Shown here: piece by piece, positions 37,466 through 48,185 of the stretch
Numbering within the stretch: position 1 is the first letter of the stretch
Layout of the letters: each line of letters starts with the position of its first letter
From: Leptomonas pyrrhocoris
Lineage: Eukaryota; Euglenozoa; Kinetoplastea; Trypanosomatida; Trypanosomatidae
Direction of reading: 5' to 3'
Assembly: GCF_001293395.1 (NCBI RefSeq)
Contig: NW_015438364.1
Coordinates: 620,001-684,000, forward strand
Length of the DNA: 64,000 nt
The notes under the pieces: generated by a model
What the model saw: only the letters and a program-made list of their open reading frames with translations
Database searches by the model: none
Told to the model about the DNA's origin: nothing
Program-made: the position numbers and the translations under genes

Positions 37466-38354
37466 TTTTCTTTCTTTCTGTTGTGGTTTTCCGTACCCGC
37501 GTGGACAGTAGTGTGTGTGTATGATGAACAGAACCAGCAGCACCAATATAAACAGAGCAAAGGAAAGGAAAAGAAGGGTAGACAGTAAAACACTTTCAGA
37601 AGCAACAGCAGTAAAAAGAGAAATAATACTAATAATGAAGTGAAGAGCAGATAAAGAGGTGATTTGACAGGACGCAAACGCAGGTCAGCCAGGATTTATT
37701 TGCCAGAGAGAAAGAGAGAGAGAGAGAAGATGTTGTGAGCAGAAGCTTGAAGTCATCAACATTATGATCGGAAAGAATTTTTACAACGGTGTGATTGAAG
37801 CAACGTGTTCAAGAAAAAAAAAAGAGGGAGATAGAAGTTTCAAGTCAGCGGATGAGACAAAATGGGAAAGTGAGATGGGAAGAGAAGGGCGTTGAAGAAG
37901 TAAATATGCGTATAATGTGATGCAATGGAGGGGAGCGCGCGGCTAAAAGAAGCTCTCAAGAAGCACCGTGCGAAAAGGTGGACGGTGACGATCTGATTCA
38001 ATGAAGGCAATACGAGGGCGAGTGGTAAGCACTACCCTTTGCGTTCGCTGCTTTTTGTTTGTCTTTTCTCTTTCCTCTTCACTTCGCTCTTCCCTTTGAA
38101 AAGTGGAATCAATGAAGAGTCAACAGAATAGTCGATCGTGCGAGGATCAACAAACTGGAAAAAAAATGGATTGTAAACAAGAATAATATTAATAATAAAA
38201 ACACATTCAGAGGTCTCTTGTATTCGACAGCAGAAGTTACAGCGGCGGAATCACAGACACAGACACACACACACACACAGAGAGAGAGAAGAAAAAAAAA
38301 TACATGTGCCGCACTCCGTCTTCACCATTTGCAGCACTTTTGTTCGCCCATGAA
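37466..38354. other. Intergenic spacer
   Basis: AT- and purine-rich on the + strand, with a GAGA tract near 37707-37726, TTAATAATAA near 38189-38198 and an AC repeat at 38263-38279 followed by AGAGAG. No coding or RNA gene is seen. The frame at 38251-38454 is out of phase with the subtilase gene. Confidence 0.55.
38263..38279. repeat. AC dinucleotide repeat
   Basis: Eight to nine AC units just beyond the stop of the subtilase gene, followed by AGAGAGAGA and a run of nine A. Confidence 0.9.
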
Positions 38355-41300
38355 CTAACCTCGTTTCCCAATCACCGGCATATCTAGCCCCTCGTCTACA
38401 GTCTGCACCGTCGCGTACGTAGTCCGGCGGCGATCTTGTGTCCACAACACCCACACCGTCCCACTCACCATACCGACGCAGAGGGCGAAAAACAGCACGA
38501 CAAAGCGCACCGTCGAGAACACCCGCGTCGGCGCCGCGGCCGGCAGCGTCGTCGCCTCGACGACCTGCTCACCGGTGTGCACGGGCACGCGTGCGACGGC
38601 GTGGCAGGACACCTCCACAGCTGCCCCTCGCACCGTCGACCCCGCAGCCGGCAGCTCGCCGGTAGCCGCGACCATGGGCACCATCTTTGTCAGGACGACC
38701 TCGTGGGCGAATACGACGGCGTCGACCACTGACACGTTCGGCACCTTCAGGCCCGCGGCGTCTTTCCACAACAGTGTGAAGACGACGCGCGTGGTCCAGT
38801 GCGACTCCTCCGCCGCCGCCTCCGCCTCTCTTACGCCGCCGCCGCCACCGCCACCACCACCAGCAGCGGCCTCCGTCGTCTCAATGGGGGAAGAGGAGGG
38901 GGGATTCGATGGGGCAGAGACGTTGGTCAGCAAGTTCAGCGGCACCGCAATCTCCACCATCGGCACATCAGCGCAGTAAAACAACTTTTGCAGCGCCATC
39001 GGGGTAAACGTGAAGGCGTTCAACGAGAGAGGGGTGGTGGTGTCACCGTAGAATACGGTGGCCGCCGCTTCTGTGGTGTCCCCCGCACGTCCATCCTTTG
39101 CGAAGTTGAAGAAGACAAAAGGGGCGCCATTGTCGCCCTTGGCAGACGCACGTGACCCCACCCCAACCTCCGTCGCTGCGGAGACACCGAGGGTCAACTC
39201 AAGTGCACTGGCGTCGTTGTCCAGCCACGCGGCATCCACCTGCAGTTGCACCCGCAGCTGGAGCTGCGCCGTGACCGGGAGACGCTTCTCCGTTTCCCCG
39301 CCGCCCAAGGCTGTGCCCGCCGCTGCGCTGCTCAATCCCAAAAAGGCGGGCGTGGGCAGCGTCAGCAGCGGCAGCTGTACTTCACTGAAGCCGTGCACAA
39401 CCAGCGGCAGTCGTGCCATACCCGCGACGGGGACTGTCAGCTGCCGCAAGAGCACGTTCGGCGATCGCCACCGTTCCCAGGCAACAGCGAGAGGCACCGA
39501 TGTATCACCATCGGCTGCAGCAGCGCCGGTAGTGGTCAGCTGCACCGGCAGTCGAACTTCAACAGCGGTTAGCACCGAGCGCGGCAGCATCCACGCCAGC
39601 TCGCCGTCCTGCCAGGCGCGCTTGTTCGCAATCTGCAGCGCACTCAGCTCGCGGCTGAGCAGGCTAATATCCGAGGCGCCTTCTTCGCAGTTCCAGCCCA
39701 CATAAGGTGGCTCGCAGATGCACTGCTTTGCCGGGAGTCCAAACGTGTCCCCGCACGCCCAGTGCCCCACAGGGCCGGTGAGATTCGTCAGTCGGCACTT
39801 CTCACTGCACGAGGTAAAACGGTAGTAGAGAACAAAGCCCTTCCCCGAGCTGTCCCAGTCCGACACAAATTCCAGATCCATCTGCGCGGCGGTGGACGTG
39901 GTCACCGGCAGCGGACCGGACATGGAGCCGGTCAATTTTCGGACTTGCCGGCGCTGCGCCTGCGCCACCGACGCCGCGGCGGGGTTCGGCACGATGTCGT
40001 ACACATACAGGGCGTCGCTCTGCACCATATCGTAGGAGATGAACTCCAGCTGAATTTGCTGCCCCGGCTGCGCGCGAATGGCCCACCGACACGTGAGGCT
40101 AAAACCGTATGACTTGAAGTCGTTGATTTGAATAAAGCCGCCGTTCGGGTCGTCCACCACAACCAGCTCGCCTGTCGTGTTGCACCAGTAGCTGCGCCGG
40201 TTGCACGCCGGCCCGCCAAAGCCGTCGCAGCAGTACTGGCATTCCGACCCTTGAAAGCAGCCTTTCCCGTGACTGTGGAGCGCCGTGTCCTGCACACACG
40301 AGCAAAGCCCCGTTGCCGTATCGCAGACACCGCCGTGCAGGCAAGTGCAGGTGGACGCGCAGTCGGGGCCGTACCAACCTGCCTGACAGGTGGCGCAGCG
40401 CGCATCCGCGAAGTGGCCGCGCGGGTTGCAGGTGCAGGTCATCGTCTCCGTGTCACACGTGCCGTGGCCGTTGCACAGCGCCGCCGGGTTGCACTCCGCA
40501 CAGTCCACAGAAGTGTAGCTCGGCTCGCACAGGCAGAGCAGCGACTTCATGTCGCACGTGCCGTGGCCCGTGCAGTTCATCGGACAAGGAAACGCACTAG
40601 ATATCGCATTGGATTCCCTTTCACGGCCCGCGGGGGCGGTGGGTGTCGTGCGCCACTGCTCAAACAGCGTCGAGCACTCCGGCACGAACGCTAAGCCCGG
40701 ACCGGTGACCGCCAGCGCGAAGGTCTGCCCCGCAGTACTGCGAACCTCCGCCCCTCGCACGAGTACACGAAATCCGTGCACCCACGCCGCTACGGACGTA
40801 TTGGCCTGTGCGCTGCTGCTGTTGCGCTCGCCGGAGAGGGGCACGCGCACCTGCTCCACCGTGTTAAACCGCTCCCTTGTCACTCCGTCGGCGCCGCTGA
40901 AAAAGGTGTGCCCGTGCGGCGTCGTCAGCATCAGGTCCAGGTCGTGCACCTGACTCCGCACCGAGCCCTCCACCGCCGTTCCCGGGTCGTTCCACACCAA
41001 CGTCGCCGTCACGGTGAGCGAGGCTTCCCAGCTGCAGCTGCTCCCGCCTTGCTCCGTCATCCCTTCACCGATGATGCTGTCGTGGAAGGCAGACAAACCA
41101 GTAAGCGCGAAGCAGAATTGGTGCACCTCGTCGTCGTGCACCACGGCATCATCCGCAAACCACTGCTCCAGCGGCGGCAGACGCTTGTCGACGGTGTGAT
41201 TTCTGTGCGACAGCAGGTGGGAGAGGTCCAGCCGGCCAAAGCCACTGCGCAACGGGTCCACGTGCGGTAGCGCAGTGGTGCTGTGGAGGAGGGCAGCACG

Positions 41301-43991
41301 CAGCAGCGCCGAAGACGGGTCGGCGAACTTCCACTCCTCACGCAGGTACTGTCGCACCACTGCCGCCGCCCCTGCCGCTGCCGCCGTGGCCATCGACGTG
41401 CCGTACAACGGTGTCGTCGCACACATCGGCACCGTGCCAGCCATGGCAGAGACGACGGTGGTTTTGTCACCGCCACCGCCGCCCGGTGCGACGAGGTCCG
41501 GCTTACGACGCTTATCGTAGGTGACGCCGTACGCCGAGCCCTCTGGCACTGTGTTCTGCAGTGTGGAGAGAAGGGAGTTGAGATGCGAGCCGACGGTCAA
41601 CACATTCTTCGCTCGTGCGGGGACGTATACATTTTGTTTGCCGGAGTTTCCGGCCGCAGCGAGGATGAGTAAGTCGCGCCGCTCCGCCACAGTGGTGTCG
41701 AACATCTTCTCCACCGCCAGGTAGCTCTTCGCCTTGGTCTTGAAGCCCCACGAATTGGAGGAGATACGCGCCCCGACGTTGTAGGCGCTCTCAAAGATCT
41801 CTTGCAAGTTGGAGGGCAGAGAGAGATGGGTGCTGGTGCCGTCGTTCATATCCCGCACGAACAGCTTCGCGCCGGGTGCGACGCCGTTGTAGAGGGCCGT
41901 CGTCGACGTGGACTCTCTCGACGTTGTGGGCAACACGTAGCCGGCCGCGATGCCCGCGACGTGCGTGCCGTGTCCCTTCGGCCGGTCCGTCGAATCTACC
42001 ACGCCATCGGCCGACACGTACGCCTGATACGAGATCACTTTGCGGTGGCGAAGGTTGACTTGGGGGTAGTAGGCGATGGCCTCCGCCGGGTCGTGGAAGT
42101 AGCAGCTCTCCGTGTCGAGGCCGCTGTCGCCAATCGCGATGATCTCGCCGGTGCCGTTGAGGCCGCGATCCCACAGTGGGACGTTGCGGTCCGCCTCCGT
42201 GTTGTCGACGGCGTAGGCGTTCGCTCGCGAGGAGTAGCTGCCGCAGCTCCCCTGCTGGATGACTTTCGTCACCACCTTATTGAGCATCTCTGGCCATCGG
42301 TACGACTCCTCCACCCAACGCACCGCGGGGTGTGCAGCGAGGGCCATCAGAATATCACGCAGACAGCTTTCGCGTTGCGTCGCAGGATGCCGCTGCTGCT
42401 GCTGCGCCGGTGCATCGGCCGTTGGCTCCTGAGAGGCGTTGTGCAGTCCCGACATCGCGTCTTCTGCACTGGGCTGTGACAGCACACCAATGCGCACCCA
42501 CACCGCATCCGCCGTTTCCTCGACCGGCTCGATCGTGAGACGGCACGTAGAAGGCGGCGTAGCCGTGGGTGAGGAGGTGCGGTAGGGCGAGAGTCGGCTG
42601 CTTTTCGTCAACGCGACGTGCACAGCTGCGGCGCTGCCTCGCGCCGTCCACAGCGTCACCTCATGCGTCGTCCCCGGCACGCTGCTCTCGCGCCGCCGCA
42701 CAGAAGAGGAGGAAGAGACGGAAAACGACGTCGCCGATCCGTCCGCGGGTGCGCGAGTGATTTCCTCAACCAGCCGTCGCAGCGATTCGGAAAGTTTCAG
42801 CTGTGGGCCGCCTTCGGCGCTCTGAAACGCGTCCCACACACGCCACGTAACGCCGTCGTTGCTGTCGTCTGCCATGGCCTGCAGGAGGGTGGCGGACTCC
42901 TCGGAGGATGGGAGAAACACGAGAATGTGCGCGGTGTCAACGACGTGGATCTCCAGCGCAGACAAGCGCGCCGCTTCGAAGTCTCGATAGAGTTGCTGCT
43001 GCCGCCTCTTTGACGTGGGATCATCAACGGCGGCAGCCTCTACGCTGCGGCGGTGCGCTCCGTCGACAAGCGGCACACGCGTTTCTGTAGCGCGCTGCAC
43101 ATTCACTCTGGGGTAAGCACTCGCTATGTTTGCCAGACGGCGAAGCGCCTCCTCCGGAAACACGCGTGACGATCGGACCCCCGCTCCACGAGGACGTGCA
43201 AACAAAAAAGGGCTCATTGAGTTCTCCTTCTTGTCCTGTCGTGGCAGCGTCGAGGCGGAAAGGGGCGTGACGAGCGCACCGTCGCTAGCGTTGGCACCAC
43301 CCGTCATTCGACGCAGAGAGACGGGAAATACGCTGTCGCGTAACGCACCATGCACGCCCCGCACTGGCGCCGCCACGGTTCTAGAGAGCACGACGTAGCG
43401 GCCGCTGAGCGACGCCACACGTGCCGAACCGCGAGAGCCGGCGATGAAGCCAGTGGAAGACGACGACGACGACGGCGATTCCATCACGCGACGTGTGTGT
43501 TCTTTTTCCATGTTTTGTAGTGGAAACATTGTTCTTTGCGTGTCGCTGCCTACCTGCCGTGCTCGAGTCGAGCGCAATTCTTTGTCGTGCTTTTCCCTCC
43601 TCGTGTTGAAAGAATCTCTTTCTGAAGATGGAGATGATATGTCCGGCTCGTCTGTCGAGGACGAGCCGGCGAATGAGTCTGCCGTGACGACGAGAGCTTC
43701 AACAGATGCAGCGTGCGAATATATGTACGCCTGCAGTGGAGACAGCGGCGCACCGGTAACGTGACTTCTCCGCTCTCGCTGCGACGATGTGCGCCCGCTA
43801 ATTCTCATTGTACGGTCATGTTTCGTGCCATCCTGCGATGTAGCGCTAACGCCACCCATGAACCCCATTAGAAGGAGAAGGAGAAGGAGAAGCGACAGAA
43901 GCGGAGCCGACCAGTTTGCTCCGCGATCAGCAACGCGCACAGGTATTGATCGCCGTGATCTACTGCCTACTCTACCTGGATTCAACTCCAT
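38355..43991 (-). CDS. Membrane-anchored subtilisin-like serine protease with EGF-like and CUB-like regions
   Basis: This 1878-residue type I membrane protease has a hydrophobic signal/anchor (about 29-49, with nine consecutive Leu), a very long Ser/Arg-rich prodomain (50-610), then an S8 catalytic domain. The triad is Asp622 in IAIGDSGLDTES, His near 676 in GHGTHVAGIAAG and Ser near 866 in YGTSMATAAAAG; the oxyanion Asn lies near 782 in LAAAGNSG. A P/proprotein-like beta domain (about 985-1100) is followed by Cys-rich EGF/tenascin-like modules (about 1135-1255: GHGTCDMKSLLCLC, NGHGTCDTETMTCTC, LHGGVCDTATGLCSC). A CUB-like module (about 1280-1395) precedes one more EGF-like piece (CGDTFGLPAKQCICEPPYVG). 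A stalk with a Gly run near 1712 leads to the membrane helix (about 1827-1850) and a short basic tail. Leishmania has a few large subtilases, one shown to mature tryparedoxin-cycle peroxidases; this is a member of that group. Substrate is unknown. Confidence 0.92.
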   Translation of the reverse strand: MELNPGRVGSRSRRSIPVRVADRGANWSAPLLSLLLLLLLLMGFMGGVSATSQDGTKHDRTMRISGRTSSQRERRSHVTGAPLSPLQAYIYSHAASVEALVVTADSFAGSSSTDEPDISSPSSERDSFNTRREKHDKELRSTRARQVGSDTQRTMFPLQNMEKEHTRRVMESPSSSSSSTGFIAGSRGSARVASLSGRYVVLSRTVAAPVRGVHGALRDSVFPVSLRRMTGGANASDGALVTPLSASTLPRQDKKENSMSPFLFARPRGAGVRSSRVFPEEALRRLANIASAYPRVNVQRATETRVPLVDGAHRRSVEAAAVDDPTSKRRQQQLYRDFEAARLSALEIHVVDTAHILVFLPSSEESATLLQAMADDSNDGVTWRVWDAFQSAEGGPQLKLSESLRRLVEEITRAPADGSATSFSVSSSSSVRRRESSVPGTTHEVTLWTARGSAAAVHVALTKSSRLSPYRTSSPTATPPSTCRLTIEPVEETADAVWVRIGVLSQPSAEDAMSGLHNASQEPTADAPAQQQQRHPATQRESCLRDILMALAAHPAVRWVEESYRWPEMLNKVVTKVIQQGSCGSYSSRANAYAVDNTEADRNVPLWDRGLNGTGEIIAIGDSGLDTESCYFHDPAEAIAYYPQVNLRHRKVISYQAYVSADGVVDSTDRPKGHGTHVAGIAAGYVLPTTSRESTSTTALYNGVAPGAKLFVRDMNDGTSTHLSLPSNLQEIFESAYNVGARISSNSWGFKTKAKSYLAVEKMFDTTVAERRDLLILAAAGNSGKQNVYVPARAKNVLTVGSHLNSLLSTLQNTVPEGSAYGVTYDKRRKPDLVAPGGGGGDKTTVVSAMAGTVPMCATTPLYGTSMATAAAAGAAAVVRQYLREEWKFADPSSALLRAALLHSTTALPHVDPLRSGFGRLDLSHLLSHRNHTVDKRLPPLEQWFADDAVVHDDEVHQFCFALTGLSAFHDSIIGEGMTEQGGSSCSWEASLTVTATLVWNDPGTAVEGSVRSQVHDLDLMLTTPHGHTFFSGADGVTRERFNTVEQVRVPLSGERNSSSAQANTSVAAWVHGFRVLVRGAEVRSTAGQTFALAVTGPGLAFVPECSTLFEQWRTTPTAPAGRERESNAISSAFPCPMNCTGHGTCDMKSLLCLCEPSYTSVDCAECNPAALCNGHGTCDTETMTCTCNPRGHFADARCATCQAGWYGPDCASTCTCLHGGVCDTATGLCSCVQDTALHSHGKGCFQGSECQYCCDGFGGPACNRRSYWCNTTGELVVVDDPNGGFIQINDFKSYGFSLTCRWAIRAQPGQQIQLEFISYDMVQSDALYVYDIVPNPAAASVAQAQRRQVRKLTGSMSGPLPVTTSTAAQMDLEFVSDWDSSGKGFVLYYRFTSCSEKCRLTNLTGPVGHWACGDTFGLPAKQCICEPPYVGWNCEEGASDISLLSRELSALQIANKRAWQDGELAWMLPRSVLTAVEVRLPVQLTTTGAAAADGDTSVPLAVAWERWRSPNVLLRQLTVPVAGMARLPLVVHGFSEVQLPLLTLPTPAFLGLSSAAAGTALGGGETEKRLPVTAQLQLRVQLQVDAAWLDNDASALELTLGVSAATEVGVGSRASAKGDNGAPFVFFNFAKDGRAGDTTEAAATVFYGDTTTPLSLNAFTFTPMALQKLFYCADVPMVEIAVPLNLLTNVSAPSNPPSSSPIETTEAAAGGGGGGGGGVREAEAAAEESHWTTRVVFTLLWKDAAGLKVPNVSVVDAVVFAHEVVLTKMVPMVAATGELPAAGSTVRGAAVEVSCHAVARVPVHTGEQVVEATTLPAAAPTRVFSTVRFVVLFFALCVGMVSGTVWVLWTQDRRRTTYATVQTVDEGLDMPVIGKRG

Positions 43992-44680
43992 TTGTTGCGA
44001 CAGAGAAACATAGGTTGCAGGTGTATTATTATTATTGTAATATGTATTAGTAGAAAGAAGGAAGTCTCGTCTGAGACCTCTAATAGCTGAGAGAGAGAAG
44101 CGGTGTAGCTGTGTAAATTCTTTCGCCGTTTCTTCAGTTTACGCATCAGTGAGCCACGTACGGGGAAAAAGAGAAAAGAAAGGGGATTGATGCAGAACAG
44201 AGGCATGAAAGAAAAGATGTGCCCGTGAAACCAGGTGTGTGTGTGTGGGGGGACTATTCGCGTGTTCGTGGAGAGTGAAGGGGCGAAGAGGGAAGCCGTC
44301 GAACCCAACTCTGTTCTTTTCGGTTCCCCACACAGAACGAAAATCAAGCCGGCATATTTCGGCGACAAGAAATCCAACGACTCCTCTCACTCACTACGCG
44401 GTGCAGAAGACATCTTCAGTCACTCTTGCTGGCTCAATAGACACACAGATACCATCGACCCTGAAAGAGCAAAAGCCAGCTGGTATGGGGAAGCAGAATA
44501 GTGTATCCATCTATTACTCCGGAAATCGCTGGCCGAAAGTATCCGTAAGTACGACCAAACAATAAGGGTACAAAGGGCGCCAGAACCGGCACTGGAAACA
44601 GCAGACGAAGTTAGACACCAAAGCACCCTCGCAAGACTCGCCTGCGGATGTGTGCAATCCAAAGAAGAAAAACTAGACGC

Positions 44681-44742
44681 GTAATAGTAATAGCAATAGT
44701 AATAGTAATGGTAATAGTAATAGTAATAGTAATGGTAATAGT
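44681..44742. repeat. GTAATA/GTAATG hexanucleotide array
   Basis: About ten tandem six-base units, mostly GTAATA with GTAATG variants every few units and one GCAATA. The A/G alternation suggests a higher-order unit of three to four hexamers. It lies in the 3' flank of the thioredoxin-like gene (transcript sense TATTAC). Confidence 0.85.
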
Positions 44743-44942
44743 GAGAAGAGAGCTTCTTCCTTCCTTTTGGTGGGAGTTTCTTGAATTCTACAGCGTGGTA
44801 GAGTTACGATTTATGGCTACCGTAATGGGCAAATAAAAGGCGCAGAAAGCCTTTTCAGGAACAAAGGGACCTTTTTGAAACCGACTTCTACCATATGACG
44901 AAGATGGTTATGACACCACAGCCACCACGCTACTTCACTCGA

Positions 44943-44957
44943 CCCCCCCCCCCCCCC
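44943..44957. repeat. C15 homopolymer
   Basis: Fifteen C on the + strand (G15 in the transcript) in the 3' flank of the thioredoxin-like gene. Length may be approximate, because homopolymers are error-prone in sequencing. Confidence 0.8.
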
Positions 44958-45261
44958 ACCGCCCAGCAGGCGCAGCGGGGTGCACGCTGATCTCGATACA
45001 CACCGTCGCGCACCTTGGAGGTTGTCAGCACTCGAAAAAAAAAACCCCCGAGACGTAAAGGGAGACCGACAGGACACCACGCCGCCAAGCACATACAAGT
45101 GACTCACCCACAGCAGACACGCTAAACACGCTTGAAGAGGAAAAGAAGAAAGTGGGAGAAAGTAAGCTTGCTTTTCGAAGACCGCGCACGGCTGACAGCA
45201 AAAAGCAAAAGAGGAAACCCAAAAAAAAACGCCTCATCCTTTCCATGCATTTCCGATTCCT

Positions 45262-46515
45262 CTACTGCGTACCTTTCGTTGCCGCCTCAGCGATCTCCGC
45301 CGCGGGCTTGGTCGTCTGCGCCTCATTCCCCTCTCGCATAATAGTGTGCACCAGCTTGCTCAACTCCAGCTCGTCAATCCCCTCCACTCGTCCCATCATG
45401 CGGCCGTTTTTGTACGCAAAAAACGTCGGCAGACTTCGAATGTCGTGCAGCGCCGTCAACTTTGCGTTCTCATTCGTGTCCACCGTCAGGAAGATCATGC
45501 GGTTCGGGTAGGTCTTCGACACGTCCTCCAGCGTCCGGCACGCCAGCGCGCACGCCGCCTTGTCCTCCGTCGCCATCGAGGTCTCGGCACCGGCCGGCGT
45601 GACGAACGCTCTCGGCTCACGTTCTCCATGAAGCTGCGTGGACGCGGCATCCACTGCGCCGCTTGTGCTGCCCGCCGTCTGCGCACCATCGCCCTTACCC
45701 GGTGGAGCCGCCGTTGCGGACGGTGCTGCTGCTGACGGCGCGGCATTGCCTCCGTGGCGGAAGAGGGCCGGGTCCATCGGTAGACGGTCCGCCACGGCGT
45801 GAATCAGCTTCGATCGAATCGCCACACAGGGCCCGCATACCGGCTTATAGAAAAACACCAGCACGTTCGCCCCGCGCAGACGATCTTGGAACTCGTGCGG
45901 GCTCCCTTGAAATGAAAACACCATCGCATCCGGTAGCACCACGGTACCGGCGGCGCTCGACTCTGCTTCCGTCGACGAGGATACGGCACTGCCTCTCTCA
46001 GTGCTGGCCCTGCGCTTATTATCACTAATCTCCACCTCCGACGGCGCCGCTGCGTCGGGTGAGGCACCCACATCCCCACTATTGCTTTCGTCTTCATTAG
46101 GAGACACAACGGACTTGTTGGCGTAGTGCAAGGTAGTGACGCCCAGCGCGTAGCCGCGTTGAGAGCGGGTGGTCGCCGCGCACCACATCGGACTTCGCGT
46201 CATCGGTGTACGTAGAATATGGCGTGGGTGGGCAGAAGCGGCATCCAACGCAGCGTACGCGACGACCAGCGGCGGCAGAAGGAAAGGCGTGCGACGCTGA
46301 AGCTCCCCCACAGTGTCTGTCACGATAACGGGGACCGATGGGGGTGGCCAGGTGGAGATGCCGACGGTGCCGCAACCCAGGGTGTACGGCGCCTCTGCTG
46401 CGCGTGCTGCCGTGGGTGCGGTGGCGGGCGATGGTGACAAGGAAGCGACGCGGGTGTACGTAGAGGACACCCGGTTTACACGCGCAAGCAGCGCATTCGA
46501 AATGCGAGCGTACAT
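45262..46515 (-). CDS. Thioredoxin-fold protein with a large internal insertion
   Basis: This 417-residue protein has a thioredoxin domain split in two. The first half is VLVFFYKPVCGPCVAIRSKL (about 218-237), with redox motif CGPC at 227-230 preceded by Val where Trp is usual. After about 90 residues of Ala/Gly/Ser/Thr-rich sequence (about 247-335), the second half follows: MIFLTVDTNENAKLTALHDI with the cis-proline in SLPTFFAYKNGR (about 362-373) and the closing helix ELSKLVHTIM. The first 190 residues are disordered, and the N-terminus MYARISNALLARVNRVSSTY is amphipathic and Arg-rich without acids, as in mitochondrial presequences. Start: ATG at 46515, after GCACCGCAGC; the frame is open to 46815, but that leader is a Phe/Ser-rich pyrimidine-tract translation. 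It is probably a mitochondrial thiol oxidoreductase, but its partner is unknown. Confidence 0.82.
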   Translation of the reverse strand: MYARISNALLARVNRVSSTYTRVASLSPSPATAPTAARAAEAPYTLGCGTVGISTWPPPSVPVIVTDTVGELQRRTPFLLPPLVVAYAALDAASAHPRHILRTPMTRSPMWCAATTRSQRGYALGVTTLHYANKSVVSPNEDESNSGDVGASPDAAAPSEVEISDNKRRASTERGSAVSSSTEAESSAAGTVVLPDAMVFSFQGSPHEFQDRLRGANVLVFFYKPVCGPCVAIRSKLIHAVADRLPMDPALFRHGGNAAPSAAAPSATAAPPGKGDGAQTAGSTSGAVDAASTQLHGEREPRAFVTPAGAETSMATEDKAACALACRTLEDVSKTYPNRMIFLTVDTNENAKLTALHDIRSLPTFFAYKNGRMMGRVEGIDELELSKLVHTIMREGNEAQTTKPAAEIAEAATKGTQ

Positions 46516-48185
46516 GCTGCGGTGCGTGTGTGCGTGAGGGCTGTGCAAACGAGGGCTGTAAGTGCAGGTTGTTGCTCGGAGGACCCGTGGAAGACGGAAG
46601 GACCGGCTGCACGCAATAAGAGCAACGACAGAAGAGAAAAACAACCGCGACAGGTTTCGTGTCTCGCTACACCGTATTTGTAAAATTACAACAACACGAA
46701 ACGGTGAAGAAAGAAATAACGCAGGCGGGAATGAAAAAGAAAAAGGGGAACCAGAAGAAAGAATTCTCGTCGCAAATATGTAGAACAAAAATTGATTGTG
46801 AGAGGAAACAAACACCCACGATGAACCAAGAAAGAAGAGAGAAAAAAATATATATAGACCGATTGCAGGTGCGCTGTAAAAGGAAGAACGGGGTTTTTTC
46901 TTCGTTGTTCAAGTGTCAAGCGTCTTTTTCAAGCTTCGGCTAACACCGTTACCGCGAAGTGCAACAACAGCTTTAGCTCCCTACAGCGTATGTATATATA
47001 TATAAGTGAGCAGACCAACGATGTACTGCGGATGGAGTAACATCAAAAAGGAGAGAAAAAAGGATTTCAAAGCCAAGCACGTTCACCAGGTTTCTTTGCG
47101 GTTTTCGTGCGATTGGCCGTGCTGGAGTCCTATTATAGTTACCGACTAATTATACGTGTTGGGGCCACAGAAGTACAAGGAAGAACGCGTTAATCGTTCA
47201 TGAGAAAAACAAAAGTAGCTACCTTTTTTTTATTTATTATCTCTCCCGTGCAATGTGTGTGAAGCGCTAAAATAGTGCTGTATTGCACCGCAGCTGTGTG
47301 CACGAGACGGTGTAAGCGATAACAAGGATACGGAATATATATGGGCGTGCGGGTGGAAACGAGCGTAATAGGAGTGCATTGGAAGCGAAGAGGCAATTCA
47401 AAAAAAAAAAGGGAAGAAAGAAGAATACGAAGCAACAACATCGTAAACAAAAGGCTTTGGTATTTGTTAGCATCAACGGAGTAAATCATATTGGCTTACT
47501 TTTTTTGGTTCGCTTTTCTCGTTTAAAATCGAAGTGCGGAGTAGATGCAGGCAAGAGAGCAGCAAAAGTCCCACGTGAAAGCTGACCACCGATTGCCCCG
47601 CGTGTCGTAGCGTTTCGCGAAACAGCTTTCATTCACGACCGAGTAAGGCGAACCGTCAAGCCCTTTCAATGATTTCGCGTCTTCCGAGAGAAAGAGAGAG
47701 AAGAGGGTCCTGGAAAAGGAAGCACATTGAATATTTTGTTAAATTCTTTTTTCGAAGTTGGATGAGAACAGATCGCAGCAACAACAGATTGGCTGGCCGC
47801 ATTGAAGTAACAATAATAATAATAAATGGAAAGCGAACAGCCCATTTCACGCAGAATACCGAAAAAAAAAAGGGCAAGAAACGCGGATTTCGGTAAGTGG
47901 CACATACACGCACACACACATGTAAAGGCCTCGCCCCGACGAAATGAATTCGAACGTCACAGTGCCGCAAAGGAGGGCGGCCTTGTGGTCGGCGAAGGGA
48001 AGCAAAAGAATAGTCGAGTCTAAAACAGACGTCGACTTCACCTTTTTATAAGACAAAGGCGTTTCCGTCCTATCAGGGTGATATAAAGCGCCGGAAAGAA
48101 AAAAAAACGGCGCATGCAGGTGGGATTGGAGAGAGAGAGGGGCAGCCTTCGCGCAACGAACGCTCCTTCCTGCTCTTTTTCTTGT
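46516..48185. other. Long gene-free spacer
   Basis: 1.7 kb. It contains TATATATATA near 46991-47002, A-runs near 47400-47411 and 47863-47872, and AATAATAATAATAA near 47811-47824. Frames at 46667-46919, 47190-47489 and 47656-47970 are Phe/Cys-rich translations of pyrimidine tracts. No RNA gene is recognised. Confidence 0.55.

Larger units (their letters stand above)
43992..45261. other. Intergenic spacer
   Basis: 1.3 kb with ATTATTATTATTG just upstream of the subtilase start (about 44025-44037), a GTAATA hexamer array (44681-44742), and a C15 run (44943-44957). No acceptable gene: the frames at 43982-44377, 44817-45107 and 45025-45246 are low-complexity. Confidence 0.55.

Noticed and set aside
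46516-46815. 100-residue N-terminal extension of the thioredoxin-like protein
   Set aside because: It is Phe/Ser-rich tract translation. The accepted Met starts a typical mitochondrial leader.
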